Shown: positions 8,753 to 16,317 of the stretch, in pieces
How the letters are laid out: each line of letters begins with the position of its first letter
Numbering within the stretch: the stretch's first letter is position 1
NCBI GenBank assembly: GCA_017938285.1
Contig: JAGBBW010000128.1
Span: forward strand, 1-51,166
Length of the DNA: 51,166 nucleotides
Source: Lachnospiraceae bacterium
Lineage (GTDB): Bacteria > Bacillota > Clostridia > Lachnospirales > Lachnospiraceae
Direction of reading: 5' to 3'
The notes under the pieces: generated by a model
What the model was told of the DNA's origin: nothing
Databases searched by the model: none
The model's input: the letters and a program-made list of their open reading frames with translations, nothing else
Translations under genes and position numbers: made by a program

Positions 8753-9220
8753 TTATTTTTTCCACCTTCTGTCCACGAACCGGATTCTTCCCGCCATGTC
8801 GGGATTCCATTCATATTTTGGTTTTTCCCCTACTTCATCGGCAAATACTGCTTTTATTTCAACGGCAGTATCCTTTACACAATCCGGACAAAACCTGCCA
8901 TACCGGATAGAACAATGACACCGTTCACATTTCACATAGTACCTGCTTCCTTCCGGTATCTCTAATCTTCCTTTTCTTAAAAATACTTCTATCACCTCTG
9001 TACTGACACCGGTTGCAGAAGAAATTGCCATGGCAGGTGACGGACCATTTTTATCAATATATGCCTTTACCTTTCCAAAATCATCCAGCATAATGTTGCC
9101 GCATTTTCTGCACTGGTATTGTCCGCCGTCCAGATAATACACTCTTTCTCCACACAACTCACAATTTAACGGCTTACTTGCAATCAACGCTTTTTCGATA
9201 CTTTTTTCTATGTCTGTCAT
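8753..9220 (-). CDS. Zinc-ribbon/HTH/zinc-ribbon protein, copy 2
   Basis: A 155-residue paralog of 4659-5120 with the same order: ribbon CELCGE/CRKCGN (about residues 19-40), HTH-like SSATGVSTEVIEVFLRKGRLE (about 65-86), ribbon CERCH/GRFCPDC (about 98-115) and a basic tail ending DRRWKK. The start is ATG 9220: AAGGGGGT lies before it, whereas the longer in-frame extension crosses the promoter. It is divergent from a small HTH gene at 9437, an arrangement repeated at 15873/16318. Function is unknown; the shared divergent layout suggests a regulated pair. Confidence 0.7.
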   Translation of the reverse strand: MTDIEKSIEKALIASKPLNCELCGERVYYLDGGQYQCRKCGNIMLDDFGKVKAYIDKNGPSPAMAISSATGVSTEVIEVFLRKGRLEIPEGSRYYVKCERCHCSIRYGRFCPDCVKDTAVEIKAVFADEVGEKPKYEWNPDMAGRIRFVDRRWKK

Positions 9221-9287
9221 AGGTATACCCCCTTTTGTATAGGTAATATGTTGTACATGCAATATGTTGCATATATAACATACCATA

Positions 9288-9316
9288 ATTATACCGTAAG
9301 AATGGTTTCGAATCAA
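9288..9316 (-). promoter_or_regulatory. Promoter of ribbon-HTH-ribbon copy 2
   Basis: Minus strand: TTGATT (9316-9311), 17 bp, TATAAT (9293-9288). The same boxes with the same spacing occur at 16167-16195 upstream of the pseudogene copy. Downstream, TATGTT...AACATA half-sites (about 9260-9282) could be an operator for the divergent HTH protein. Confidence 0.7.
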
Positions 9317-9436
9317 GCCTTATATGTGTAATAATTTGCCCGTAGTTACATATAACTAATATCCAACAAATTACTCTCATACTAAAATAGAAACTGAAAA
9401 CGGTACATCACACTACTTCAAAAGGAGGGCTGATAC

Positions 9437-9721
9437 ATGATAACTTATGAACCACTCTGGAATACCCTGCGTGAAAAAGGGATTACAAAATACCAGCTTA
9501 TTTATCATTGGGGAATCTCCAGTAATACGTTCCGCCGGATGAGTCATAATGAAGCTATCAGCAGCACAACACTGAATGAATTATGCCTTATTCTGGAATG
9601 CGATGTCCAGGATGTCCTGAACTTTGCTGCCACAGAGGAAGAACTCCGGCAGACAGAAACAAAAAGAACCGAACTCAAGGAAAAATTTCCCCAGAAAAGA
9701 AAGCCCCCGGCTTCCCATTGA
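9437..9721 (+). CDS. Small XRE-like HTH regulator, copy 1
   Basis: A 94-residue protein that is almost all one Cro/C1-type helix-turn-helix domain: GITKYQLIYHWGISSNTFRRMSHNEAISSTTLNELCLILECDVQDVL (about residues 15-62), as in the HTH_26 group, with a short charged tail. AAAGGAGGG lies 8 bp before ATG 9437. It is divergent from the ribbon-HTH-ribbon gene, so it probably represses one or both promoters in the gap. A closely similar second copy is at 16318-16599. Its target site is inferred, not shown. Confidence 0.8.
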   Translation: MITYEPLWNTLREKGITKYQLIYHWGISSNTFRRMSHNEAISSTTLNELCLILECDVQDVLNFAATEEELRQTETKRTELKEKFPQKRKPPASH

Positions 9722-9738
9722 CAGAACACCAGGGGCTT
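9701..9738 (+). terminator. Terminator overlapping the end of HTH copy 1
   Basis: AAGCCCC (9701-9707) pairs with GGGGCTT (9732-9738). The stem begins inside the last codons. The second HTH copy has an equivalent AAGCCCT/AGGGCTT stem, so the hairpin was duplicated with the gene. Confidence 0.5.
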
Positions 9739-9766
9739 ATTGCCGTTTCATGGTTACGTTTCATCC

Positions 9767-11452
9767 TTAATTTTTTCCGCCACGATAAATCTTTATCCAG
9801 ATACATTCGTCCTGCAGAAATCTTGGTGTCATATAACCTGGCTGTTCATACTCTTCCACGTCTATATACTCCCCGTATTCTTCCGGTGGAATATACTCCA
9901 GATAAAATATCTCATATCCTGCCCGGACGAAAACCTGCGGTGCTATATACCAGCCTCCGTACACGCCGCCCGGATAAACATACGCAATACTCCATCCCAT
10001 ACCAAGCGTAACACCAAACATCTCTATTTCTTCCGGTGTTGCATAATCCAACGAATAAATCAGTCCGGCTTCCTCATATTCCGCCTTCATCGTTGCCAGC
10101 ACCTCTTCCGGATTACGAACAAAAACCTCAGGTCTGACTGTGACTAAATCAATATCAGCTACCACCGCTTCCTCCCCATTATATTCAATCCGGTACCAGT
10201 CATTGTAGATATTGCCTGTCACAAGGACTTCTTCCCCCTTCGGAATACTTCCCACTATATCATAATCCGGGCCGGGACCCTTGTACATAGTAGTTTTTCT
10301 TTTCGTGTACATTGTTTCGTTCATTTCAATTACATAATATTCCGGTGCCTCTGTCGGTGTTGGTTCCACCGTTGGAGCAGCCGTTAGAACCGGGGCTGCT
10401 GTTGGGGTATTATTCTGCGCATTACTTTCATTTGCAGTAATATCACTGTTTTCCTCCTCTTCTGTAGATGTTTGTCTGACAGTCAGTTTATTAAACAATA
10501 CAAAAGCCTCGCTGCCATTATAATCAATTCTATACCAGTTATTATTCACCCTGCCTGTCACTTTTACTTCCTGATTTTCCGACAGGCTACCAATCTTTTC
10601 ACAGGCAAAATCCGGTCCACTCAGTACATTTACATCTGACTTTGTATACATCACGATATCCAGCTCTGTTACAGTAACATCCACTACCGTTTCCTCAAAT
10701 ACGCTTTCCAGTTCTTCCGTTCTTACCAGATATTGTTTGCCACCAGCAGCAATTCTGGACCATTCCTCCGATGTCCCAAGAACTATGATTTCAATATCAC
10801 TCTTGATATAACCATAGCAAATCTTATCCGTCCTGTAATAATCAAGCGTTTCCTTTAATATGCCCTCTTTCCTGACTTTCGTCAAATCAGAAAGTTCCAT
10901 CCTGTTTCCATCATAAAAGTTCATTCCAAAGACTTTGTTCCTGATGTCAAACGTATATTTACTTTCTTTATAAACAGGGGTTGGTTCCGGAGTCGGCGTC
11001 GGTTCCAGCGTTGGAGTTGGCTCTGGACTTGGAGTACTGGTTGGAAGCGGCGTAGGCGTGTTTGTCGGAACCGGAGTACTTGTTGCTGTAGGTACAGGGG
11101 TGCTCGTCGGTATTGGCGTAGGCGTTTCTGTTGGCGCAGGGGTGCTTGTCGGCATTGGCGTAGGCGTTTCTGTTGGCGCAGGGGTGCTTGTCGGCATTGG
11201 CGTAGGCGTTTCTGTTGGCGCAGAGGTGCTTGTCGGCATTGGCGTAGGCGTTTCTGTTGGCGCAGGGGTACTCGTTGGTATTGGCGTGTTTGTTGCTACA
11301 GGCACACTTGTCGGTGTTACTGCCTGACTACTATTGGGTACCGGGCTTGATGTATTTGCAGGTATCACCGCCTGTTCTCCTGCTTTATTGCAACCTGCTA
11401 GCAATGCAGCAAACAATAACGTTACTGCTACTACTTTTATCTTCTTTCTCAT
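9767..11452 (-). CDS. Secreted lipoprotein with Thr/Pro-rich stalk and two SH3-like domains
   Basis: 561 residues. A lipoprotein signal ends at the lipobox LLAGC (Cys21), followed by a Thr/Pro stalk (about 30-160) made partly of a 14-residue tandem repeat. Next is a unique segment. Two bacterial SH3-like domains follow: around 255-330 (TKSDVNVLSGPDFACEKIGSL...NNWYRIDYNG) and 380-445 (TKRKTTMYKGPGPDYDIVGSI...NDWYRIEYNG). The C-terminal part is rich in Tyr and Gly. It probably sits on the outer membrane face and contacts the wall. It is paralogous to 12822-14327: same signal, stalk and FVRTEELE motif, and the same GAGAGGATG leader before the start. Ligand unknown. Confidence 0.8.
   Translation of the reverse strand: MRKKIKVVAVTLLFAALLAGCNKAGEQAVIPANTSSPVPNSSQAVTPTSVPVATNTPIPTSTPAPTETPTPMPTSTSAPTETPTPMPTSTPAPTETPTPMPTSTPAPTETPTPIPTSTPVPTATSTPVPTNTPTPLPTSTPSPEPTPTLEPTPTPEPTPVYKESKYTFDIRNKVFGMNFYDGNRMELSDLTKVRKEGILKETLDYYRTDKICYGYIKSDIEIIVLGTSEEWSRIAAGGKQYLVRTEELESVFEETVVDVTVTELDIVMYTKSDVNVLSGPDFACEKIGSLSENQEVKVTGRVNNNWYRIDYNGSEAFVLFNKLTVRQTSTEEEENSDITANESNAQNNTPTAAPVLTAAPTVEPTPTEAPEYYVIEMNETMYTKRKTTMYKGPGPDYDIVGSIPKGEEVLVTGNIYNDWYRIEYNGEEAVVADIDLVTVRPEVFVRNPEEVLATMKAEYEEAGLIYSLDYATPEEIEMFGVTLGMGWSIAYVYPGGVYGGWYIAPQVFVRAGYEIFYLEYIPPEEYGEYIDVEEYEQPGYMTPRFLQDECIWIKIYRGGKN
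11115..11282. repeat. Four 42-bp tandem repeats in the lipoprotein stalk
   Basis: Four head-to-tail units (11115-11156, 11157-11198, 11199-11240, 11241-11282) of exactly 42 bp, nearly identical, coding on the minus strand for a 14-residue TPTPMPTSTPAPTE-type unit. Because 42 is a multiple of 3, copy-number change would lengthen or shorten the stalk without frameshift. Confidence 0.9.
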
Positions 11453-11620
11453 GGTATATCATCCTCTCTGATGTGTTAATCCATCTGCATTATTAAATCT
11501 AAAATATGAAAATCGCATTTTTGTATGTGCAATTTTTTACTCCTATCTTATTTAGTCATTATAACGCAGAAACCTCCTGTTTTCAAGGCTTATTCAGGTA
11601 TAGAGAACTTCTTTGCCAAA

Positions 11621-11666
11621 AAAATGACCCTGAACACAGGGGGACTTCCCTCTTCAAGGTCATTTT
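11621..11666. terminator. Duplicated hairpin, copy 1
   Basis: AAAATGACCCTGAA pairs with TTCAAGGTCATTTT (one G-U). The same hairpin with a different loop lies at 18746-18793, where it ends purL. Here it follows the mini-CRISPR array on the minus strand and precedes the lipoprotein leader. The rest of the gap 11453-11969 holds only the hairpin at 11708, the array and its leader. Confidence 0.6.
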
Positions 11667-11707
11667 CTCTCGTATTCTGATTTTACGGTCTGAGCAAGAA
11701 TCAAATA

Positions 11708-11732
11708 GAATCCCATCATTACAAGGGGATTC
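11708..11732. repeat. GAATCCC hairpin, copy 1
   Basis: GAATCCC/GGGATTC stem with a loop containing CATTACAA, 8 bp from the degenerate end of CRISPR array 1. The same stem-loop occurs at 17046-17070 (opposite orientation) and 18195-18217. It may act as a terminator for crRNA transcripts or be a small dispersed element. Confidence 0.6.
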
Positions 11733-11740
11733 CTCTTTCT

Positions 11741-11840
11741 TGTTCATATCCTCATAGGTACGGTACAACTGAAAAAGTTGTTGAAGTTCCAACTGAAGTT
11801 ATCGTAGAAAAGTTTCAATTCCTCATAGGTACGGTACAAC
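11741..11840 (-). CRISPR. Mini-CRISPR array 1 (two repeats, one spacer)
   Basis: A 29-bp repeat, on the plus strand starting GTTTCAATTCC and ending ACGGTACAAC, occurs intact at 11812-11840 and with four mismatches near its outer end at 11741-11769. The spacer (11770-11811) is 42 bp. In transcript sense (minus strand) the repeat ends in ATTGAAAC, the crRNA handle typical of type I-B, so the leader lies at 11841 upward and the degenerate repeat is the trailer end, as expected. About 65 bp of leader flank matches array 2. No cas gene is in the window. One plus frame of the spacer is open and reads EKVVEVPTEVIVE. Confidence 0.75.
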
Positions 11841-11969
11841 AACACTCTTTAAGCCTTTCTTACCTCTCATTATACCCCTTTTCTCACATTTTTCAATCTT
11901 TTTTTACTCTAAACCATCATTCTACTTTCTACATTACCTTTCCTTTTGCTTATCTCCATAATGAGTTTT

Positions 11970-12209
11970 TCACTGTGCAATACGAATTGTTCCATCAGTA
12001 ATCTTATAAATCAAGCGATTTTTTTCATCAATTCTCCTGCTCCAATAACCAGCCCAGTCTCCAACTAAAGGTTCTGGCTTTCCTATTCCAGTATAACCAT
12101 TTCTATCAATATCTTTAATCAGAGCATTGATTCTCTTCAATGTTTTCTTATCCTGAGACTGCCAATCCACATAATCTTCCCAGGCTGCATCATCCCATAC
12201 TTTTATCAT
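11970..12209 (-). CDS. YoeB/Txe-family toxin, truncated by an in-frame TGA
   Basis: YoeB-type ribosome-dependent mRNA endonuclease. The 79-residue frame keeps WEDYVDWQSQDKKTLKRINALIKDI, KPEPL and YWSRRIDEKNRLIYKI (the usual Glu and Arg catalytic positions), but stops after IRIAQ. Codons after the TGA (11972-11970) continue in frame as KTHYGDKQKER to a TAA at 11936-11934. Family members read IAQC-x-x-HY here, so a Cys codon has become TGA and the catalytic His-Tyr tail is lost. The toxin is probably inactive. It overlaps the antitoxin stop by 4 bp (ATGA), the normal TA coupling. Confidence 0.85.
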   Translation of the reverse strand: MIKVWDDAAWEDYVDWQSQDKKTLKRINALIKDIDRNGYTGIGKPEPLVGDWAGYWSRRIDEKNRLIYKITDGTIRIAQ

Positions 12210-12475
12210 TCATCCACCTCGATCAACTCATGTTCAGCACCAAATCCTTTCTCTAATCTGTTAATGGATTCGCGGAGCATCTGCTGATTTACAGGGTTGT
12301 AAAAATCATCCTTCCTTGCAGTAACCTCAAATGGAATGCCACCTGTTCTTAACACCTGTCTTAAAAACATGTTGATTGCTGTTGTCATATTTAATCCCAT
12401 TTCAGTTAATAATAGTTCTGTCTGTCTTTTTAAATCTTCATCTACTCTAATATTCACATTAATTGTATTTGCCAT
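12206..12475 (-). CDS. RelB/DinJ-family antitoxin
   Basis: An 89-residue antitoxin with an N-terminal ribbon-helix-helix (INVNIRVDEDLKRQTELLLTEMGLNMTTAINMFLRQVL, about residues 4-41), the DinJ-type GGIPFEV core and a C-terminal toxin-wrapping tail (YNPVNQQMLRESINRLEKG). It is first in a two-gene TA operon with the YoeB-type toxin, with GGAGGG before ATG 12475 and a near-consensus promoter upstream. A DinJ-type antitoxin with a YoeB-type toxin is a hybrid pairing relative to E. coli YefM-YoeB. It probably represses its own promoter. Confidence 0.85.
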   Translation of the reverse strand: MANTINVNIRVDEDLKRQTELLLTEMGLNMTTAINMFLRQVLRTGGIPFEVTARKDDFYNPVNQQMLRESINRLEKGFGAEHELIEVDE

Positions 12476-12522
12476 AATACATCCCTCCAGGAAAATGTTA
12501 TACTTACTCTCTTATCATCTTC

Positions 12523-12551
12523 ATTGTACTGCATTTTATGTACACTGTCAA
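12523..12551 (-). promoter_or_regulatory. Promoter of the RelB-YoeB module
   Basis: Minus strand: consensus TTGACA (12551-12546), 17 bp, TACAAT (12528-12523), about 50 bp before the antitoxin start. It lies just outside the group II intron remnant. Confidence 0.75.
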
Positions 12552-12581
12552 TAAAACAATAGCATTTTTTAGGTTCCTTTC

Positions 12582-12700
12582 ATCAAGTAAGAGGAATATC
12601 TCTTGATAGAGAAATTCCGACCTCTCACACCACCGTGCGTACCGTTCGGTACACAACCACATGGAAGTGCAGGTGTTGAGCAGACCACTTTCTATGGTTG
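12582..12700 (-). mobile_element. 3' end remnant of a group II intron
   Basis: On the minus strand this reads like the conserved last ~120 bases of a bacterial group II intron: a domain V-like hairpin (GTGTACC-GAAC-GGTACGCAC), then GGTGGTGTGAGAGGTCGG, then a short stem and a CCTCTTACTTGAT end near 12582. No reverse transcriptase/maturase gene follows, so only the 3' tip remains. The identification rests on remembered intron consensus. The rest of the gap 12476-12821 holds the TA promoter and one hairpin. Confidence 0.5.
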
Positions 12701-12744
12701 CTGGAAACTAAAAATCTACGCCTTAATAAAACATCATAAGCGAA

Positions 12745-12774
12745 GAGGAGAATGCCCACATCAGCACTCTCCTC
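12745..12774. terminator. Terminator-like hairpin after lipoprotein 2
   Basis: GAGGAGAATGC pairs with GCACTCTCCTC (one mismatch), followed by TTTT on the plus strand. It lies 48 bp beyond the stop of the minus-strand lipoprotein, so it may act in both directions. Confidence 0.5.
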
Positions 12775-12821
12775 TTTTCACCTAATATGCAAATCTTACT
12801 CAGAAAAATCACCAATCCGCT

Positions 12822-14327
12822 TTATTCAAAACACTGTATCTTAAACTCTATCGTACCATCCTTCTTGGTTTCTACATATTCAAAAAAGACATAACGCCAA
12901 CCCGCTTTTTTGTAACGACATGCATCATTCAGTAAATCTTCATATATATCATACGGACCGATACTATAACTTCCCGACGGATTCATATATTCAGGCAATT
13001 CATCATACACATCCCAGTAATTTTGGAATCCTATTTCATAGAATGCTTTTTCTATCAATGCTTGCGCTTCCTCTGGTGTACGATTTAATTTTTCACCTTC
13101 TCTTCCCAGAATGAAATCCACCGAATATCCATCCACTCGACTCCACACCGTGCACAAACGGAATTTATCATAAGGCCATATATACAAATTTTTTCTTTCT
13201 TTTTCGTTCTCTATATACTCTTCTACCGCTTTCACTATTTCCTCATAAGTGTAATCATAGTCTATCCAGACACCGACTCCTGCAGAAACACCGACAATCA
13301 TATCCTTAGAAAAGCTATAGCCCGCTTCCTTCAATGCATTTGCAAACAGTTCGGCAATTTCCATTGCTTCTGCATAGGTATGATTATTATCAGGCTTCGT
13401 TCCAGTCCACTGTTCTTCCTCATCATAATCATTAAAATACACTCCTTGCAGCCACTCTGGTTTAGGTGTCGGCGTTGGAGTTGCTGTTGGTCTTGGCGTT
13501 GCTGTCGGCTTTGGTGTTGACGTTGGCCTTGGGGGCGCTGTTGGTTTCGGAGATGGCGTCGGTGTCGCTGTTGGAGCAGTGCTGCTGTTTTCTAACTCCT
13601 CTGTTCGCACAAATACCTTTTTCTTACCTACTACAATCTGAGTCCAGGTCTCCGACTGAAATACAATTTTCGCTTCTACTCCAGGCTTTACATATCCGAT
13701 AGTGTATTTTCTAACATCATAAAAATGTAACTGTGTACTTATGGTTACAGTTACATTTACTTTTTGAAAATCACTCTGGTTAATCTTTTCTCCATCGTAA
13801 TGCTCTGTTCCATAATAATCCTTATGAAGCAAAACATACTCATCATACTCTATATACTTCACTCCATCTGTTGCAGATGTCGTCGGTGCCGGCACCTCTG
13901 TCGGAACTGGAGTATTCGTTGGAATTGGCGTATTTGTTGGCTCCAGTGTCGGTGTCGGAGTACTTGTTTCTGTTGGTTCTGGTGTTGGTATATTTGTAGG
14001 CGTTGGTGTAGGTGTATTTGTTGCTGCTTCAACCCCGGAAGTATCCGCTGGAATTTCTGTTACAACAGGTATTTCTGTCGACACAACAGTAACACTTTCT
14101 GTTTCAGAAGGCGTAATTTCCGCTTCGATAGTAACTATAGGTTCTTCTTCTGGTATTATTGTAGCTTCTGCATTATTTGCAGGCTCAACTGTTGGTTCTG
14201 CTGCATCAACTATAGTTGGTATACATTTGGGTGTACTTGTCGGTATCACTGTCTGTTCATCTACTTTATTGCAACCCGCAAATAATACAACCAAACATAT
14301 TATCGATGTAATAATTCTTTTCTTCAT
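12822..14327 (-). CDS. Secreted Thr/Pro-rich lipoprotein, paralog of 9767-11452
   Basis: 501 residues. Lipobox LFAGC (Cys19), then a long Thr/Pro/Glu stalk (about 25-150), a middle domain (about 155-250, TIGYVKPGVEAKIVF...FVRTEELE) that matches the pre-SH3 part of the other lipoprotein, a second Pro/Thr linker (about 252-290) and a distinct C-terminal domain (about 290-501) with many Tyr/Trp and acidic residues. It lacks the SH3 pair. The 20 bases before the start match the other paralog. It lies 75 bp after the NERD gene and may be cotranscribed with it. Function unknown; exposure on the cell surface is likely. Confidence 0.75.
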   Translation of the reverse strand: MKKRIITSIICLVVLFAGCNKVDEQTVIPTSTPKCIPTIVDAAEPTVEPANNAEATIIPEEEPIVTIEAEITPSETESVTVVSTEIPVVTEIPADTSGVEAATNTPTPTPTNIPTPEPTETSTPTPTLEPTNTPIPTNTPVPTEVPAPTTSATDGVKYIEYDEYVLLHKDYYGTEHYDGEKINQSDFQKVNVTVTISTQLHFYDVRKYTIGYVKPGVEAKIVFQSETWTQIVVGKKKVFVRTEELENSSTAPTATPTPSPKPTAPPRPTSTPKPTATPRPTATPTPTPKPEWLQGVYFNDYDEEEQWTGTKPDNNHTYAEAMEIAELFANALKEAGYSFSKDMIVGVSAGVGVWIDYDYTYEEIVKAVEEYIENEKERKNLYIWPYDKFRLCTVWSRVDGYSVDFILGREGEKLNRTPEEAQALIEKAFYEIGFQNYWDVYDELPEYMNPSGSYSIGPYDIYEDLLNDACRYKKAGWRYVFFEYVETKKDGTIEFKIQCFE

Positions 14328-14402
14328 GGTATGTCATCCTCTCTCATGTAGTCTAAGCTATGAAAATCTGATTTTTTATAAGAGATAATGACCTTTCTCT
14401 TT

Positions 14403-15845
14403 TTAAGGCTCTATTCTCTCTTCATTCTTTTTCATTGTAAAAATCATAAGGGCAGTTCCAGCAATAACAACAAGTAATAGCAAAAATGAACCACCTGCTA
14501 ACACCGACAATAATGCAATCAGTGCTACAATTCCACAAATCCAGGATATGGCAGTATCCGCTATGCAACTAATCCCGATTAAGACTACTCCCCATACACC
14601 CGCAAACATGCTATCTTCAAAGGCATACCACAGACATAAAGCAGCCAATAAACCAATAATCCCCCATGAAATCATAGAACTCTGTTTTCTACTCTTCTTA
14701 TAGATGTCCGCCAGTTCTGCATTCACTTTCATATATGGGATATATTCTTTGATTAGATTTTTCGCATAATTCGCTTTATCTGCATTGATTTTCACAGGAA
14801 AATCATTCGCATCCAACTGATGTTTTTCAAAAGTTTCTGTAATCTTTTTCTGCGTTTCATAACTCAAGACATCCTGAAACTCTGACACAAGTTCATATAT
14901 CTGATTTGCTCTTATAACAATGTTGCTGTTTGGATTTTCCATGCGCACATCCACTACATCATTTGCAATAATCACCACTGGAATAATCGGAACTTCTATA
15001 CCTAAATGTTCCTTTATAAAGCTTCTTGTCGCATTACAGTGTCTTGCATTCTGTTCAAATGCAGAGGGCTTTTCAGACAGCAAATGTCCCGATGAATTAT
15101 ATAATGGCCACACTCCATGCTCCGGAATATACAGTGTCTGTCCCATGCTTCCATAATTTTTTACTTCGCATACAAAAATACCTTTACTTGTGATGATATA
15201 TACATCCGTTTCCGATGTTTTCCCTTTTTCCTCATAGGCAGGGATTACCACATTCTCCAATACAAAAAACTTGTTCCTGTACTGGTTTAATACTCCACTT
15301 ACATAATCTTCTCCTGTTTTTCCCTTCTGTGCGATTCTTACATTCTTTTTCGAATCATCCTCTAAATCCATGAAGGAATTATACAGTACCTGGGCTTCCA
15401 AATTGATATCCACATCAACATTACTTCCATACAGATAAGGTGCTGCATAATATAAATTTGTACTAAGACAATTGGTATCTGCACCCGTTTGTCCACTTTG
15501 GGAAGCCATGATAACCATTTCCCGCTGTGTATGTAATTCCAAGGTTCCATCTAGCCAATTGATATGTACACATTCCGGTATTTCCTTTCGGATAAGCTCT
15601 CCTGTTTCTTTTGCAATTCGATTTACCTCTGCCAAATCCTTATCATATAATTTTACATGCTCTTCATTCGGAGCTTCTACCACTGTCTGTACTTCCGCTG
15701 GATACTTATACTTCTGTTCAATAAATACACGCCAATCCTGTTCCTGCAGGCCGCTTTTCTCCTTGACCTTCTGCATATCCCCCAACATTTTCTTTTCTGA
15801 ATACAATTTTGATACTGCTTTTCCTACTGCATCAACCAGTCTCAT
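14403..15845 (-). CDS. NERD-domain membrane protein
   Basis: 480 residues. The NERD (nuclease-related) domain spans about 175-290: GEDYVSGVLNQYRN, ENVVIPAYE...TSETDVYIITSKGIFVCEVKNYG (the D and ExK of a PD-(D/E)xK-like core). The C-terminal 100 residues form three or four membrane segments (about 385-475), anchoring the domain at the membrane. NERD proteins are linked to DNA processing, but most are unstudied. GGGAGGT precedes ATG 15845. Its start abuts the pseudogene copy of the ribbon-HTH-ribbon family, and the Thr/Pro lipoprotein follows 75 bp downstream. Confidence 0.8.
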   Translation of the reverse strand: MRLVDAVGKAVSKLYSEKKMLGDMQKVKEKSGLQEQDWRVFIEQKYKYPAEVQTVVEAPNEEHVKLYDKDLAEVNRIAKETGELIRKEIPECVHINWLDGTLELHTQREMVIMASQSGQTGADTNCLSTNLYYAAPYLYGSNVDVDINLEAQVLYNSFMDLEDDSKKNVRIAQKGKTGEDYVSGVLNQYRNKFFVLENVVIPAYEEKGKTSETDVYIITSKGIFVCEVKNYGSMGQTLYIPEHGVWPLYNSSGHLLSEKPSAFEQNARHCNATRSFIKEHLGIEVPIIPVVIIANDVVDVRMENPNSNIVIRANQIYELVSEFQDVLSYETQKKITETFEKHQLDANDFPVKINADKANYAKNLIKEYIPYMKVNAELADIYKKSRKQSSMISWGIIGLLAALCLWYAFEDSMFAGVWGVVLIGISCIADTAISWICGIVALIALLSVLAGGSFLLLLVVIAGTALMIFTMKKNEERIEP

Positions 15846-15872
15846 CTTACCATACCTCCCAATTGTAATTGT

Positions 15873-16115
15873 TTACTTCTTCCATCTTCTATTAATAAAT
15901 CAAATTTTACCTGCTCTATCTGGATTCCACTCAAATTTAGGGAAACGCTGATTAAAGCGTTTTCCTCGCCGAAATCATCTAGCATAATATGCTCACAGTT
16001 TCTGCACTGATACTGTCCTCCATCGAGATAATAATCTTTCTCACCGCACAACTCACAGTTCATTGATTTGCTTGCTATTAAAGCTTTTTTCAATACTCTT
16101 TTCTATGCCTGTCAT
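15873..16115 (-). pseudogene. Broken zinc-ribbon/HTH/zinc-ribbon gene, copy 3
   Basis: The original ATG at 16115 (AAGGAGA upstream) reads MTGIEKSIEK, as in copy 2, but an extra A in an A-tract shifts the frame. In the shifted frame the first ribbon (CELCGEKDYYLDGGQYQCRNC) and MLDDFG are intact. The HTH and second ribbon are then missing, and the sequence jumps to the C-terminal tail (FEWNPDRAGKI, a TGA, then FINRRWKK) ending at TAA 15875-15873. So it has one frameshift, one large deletion of about 200 bp and one stop. A short inverted repeat (ACGCT...AGCGT, about 15942-15963) marks the junction. The upstream promoter is still good. Confidence 0.8.
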
Positions 16116-16166
16116 AAGTATTTTTCTCCTTATGTGTGTAATATATTACATATACTTCTCATGGTA

Positions 16167-16195
16167 ATTATACCGCATGAACCCCTTATAATCAA
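16167..16195 (-). promoter_or_regulatory. Conserved promoter before the pseudogene copy
   Basis: Minus strand: TTGATT (16195-16190), 17 bp, TATAAT (16172-16167), identical in boxes and spacing to 9288-9316. This shows that the whole divergent cassette was duplicated. Confidence 0.65.
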
Positions 16196-16317
16196 GGATT
16201 TTATGGGCAATATTTTACACATAGTTAAACATAACTGATATTTAACAAATTGCACACATAATAAAATAGAACTAGGAACATATACACAGTAATCCATTTC
16301 GAAAGGAGGGCTTTTCT

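Noticed and set aside
11058-11327. Open plus-strand frame rich in Gly/Val across the lipoprotein repeat
   Set aside because: It is the antisense of the 42-bp Thr/Pro repeat; it has no good ribosome site and low complexity.
11970-11972. TGA in the YoeB gene as selenocysteine
   Set aside because: No SECIS-like hairpin follows the TGA and no family precedent is known to me; a nonsense change fits better.
13764-14285. Long Cys/Arg-rich plus-strand frame opposite lipoprotein 2
   Set aside because: Composition is an artefact of the antisense of Thr/Pro/Val codons; no start signals.
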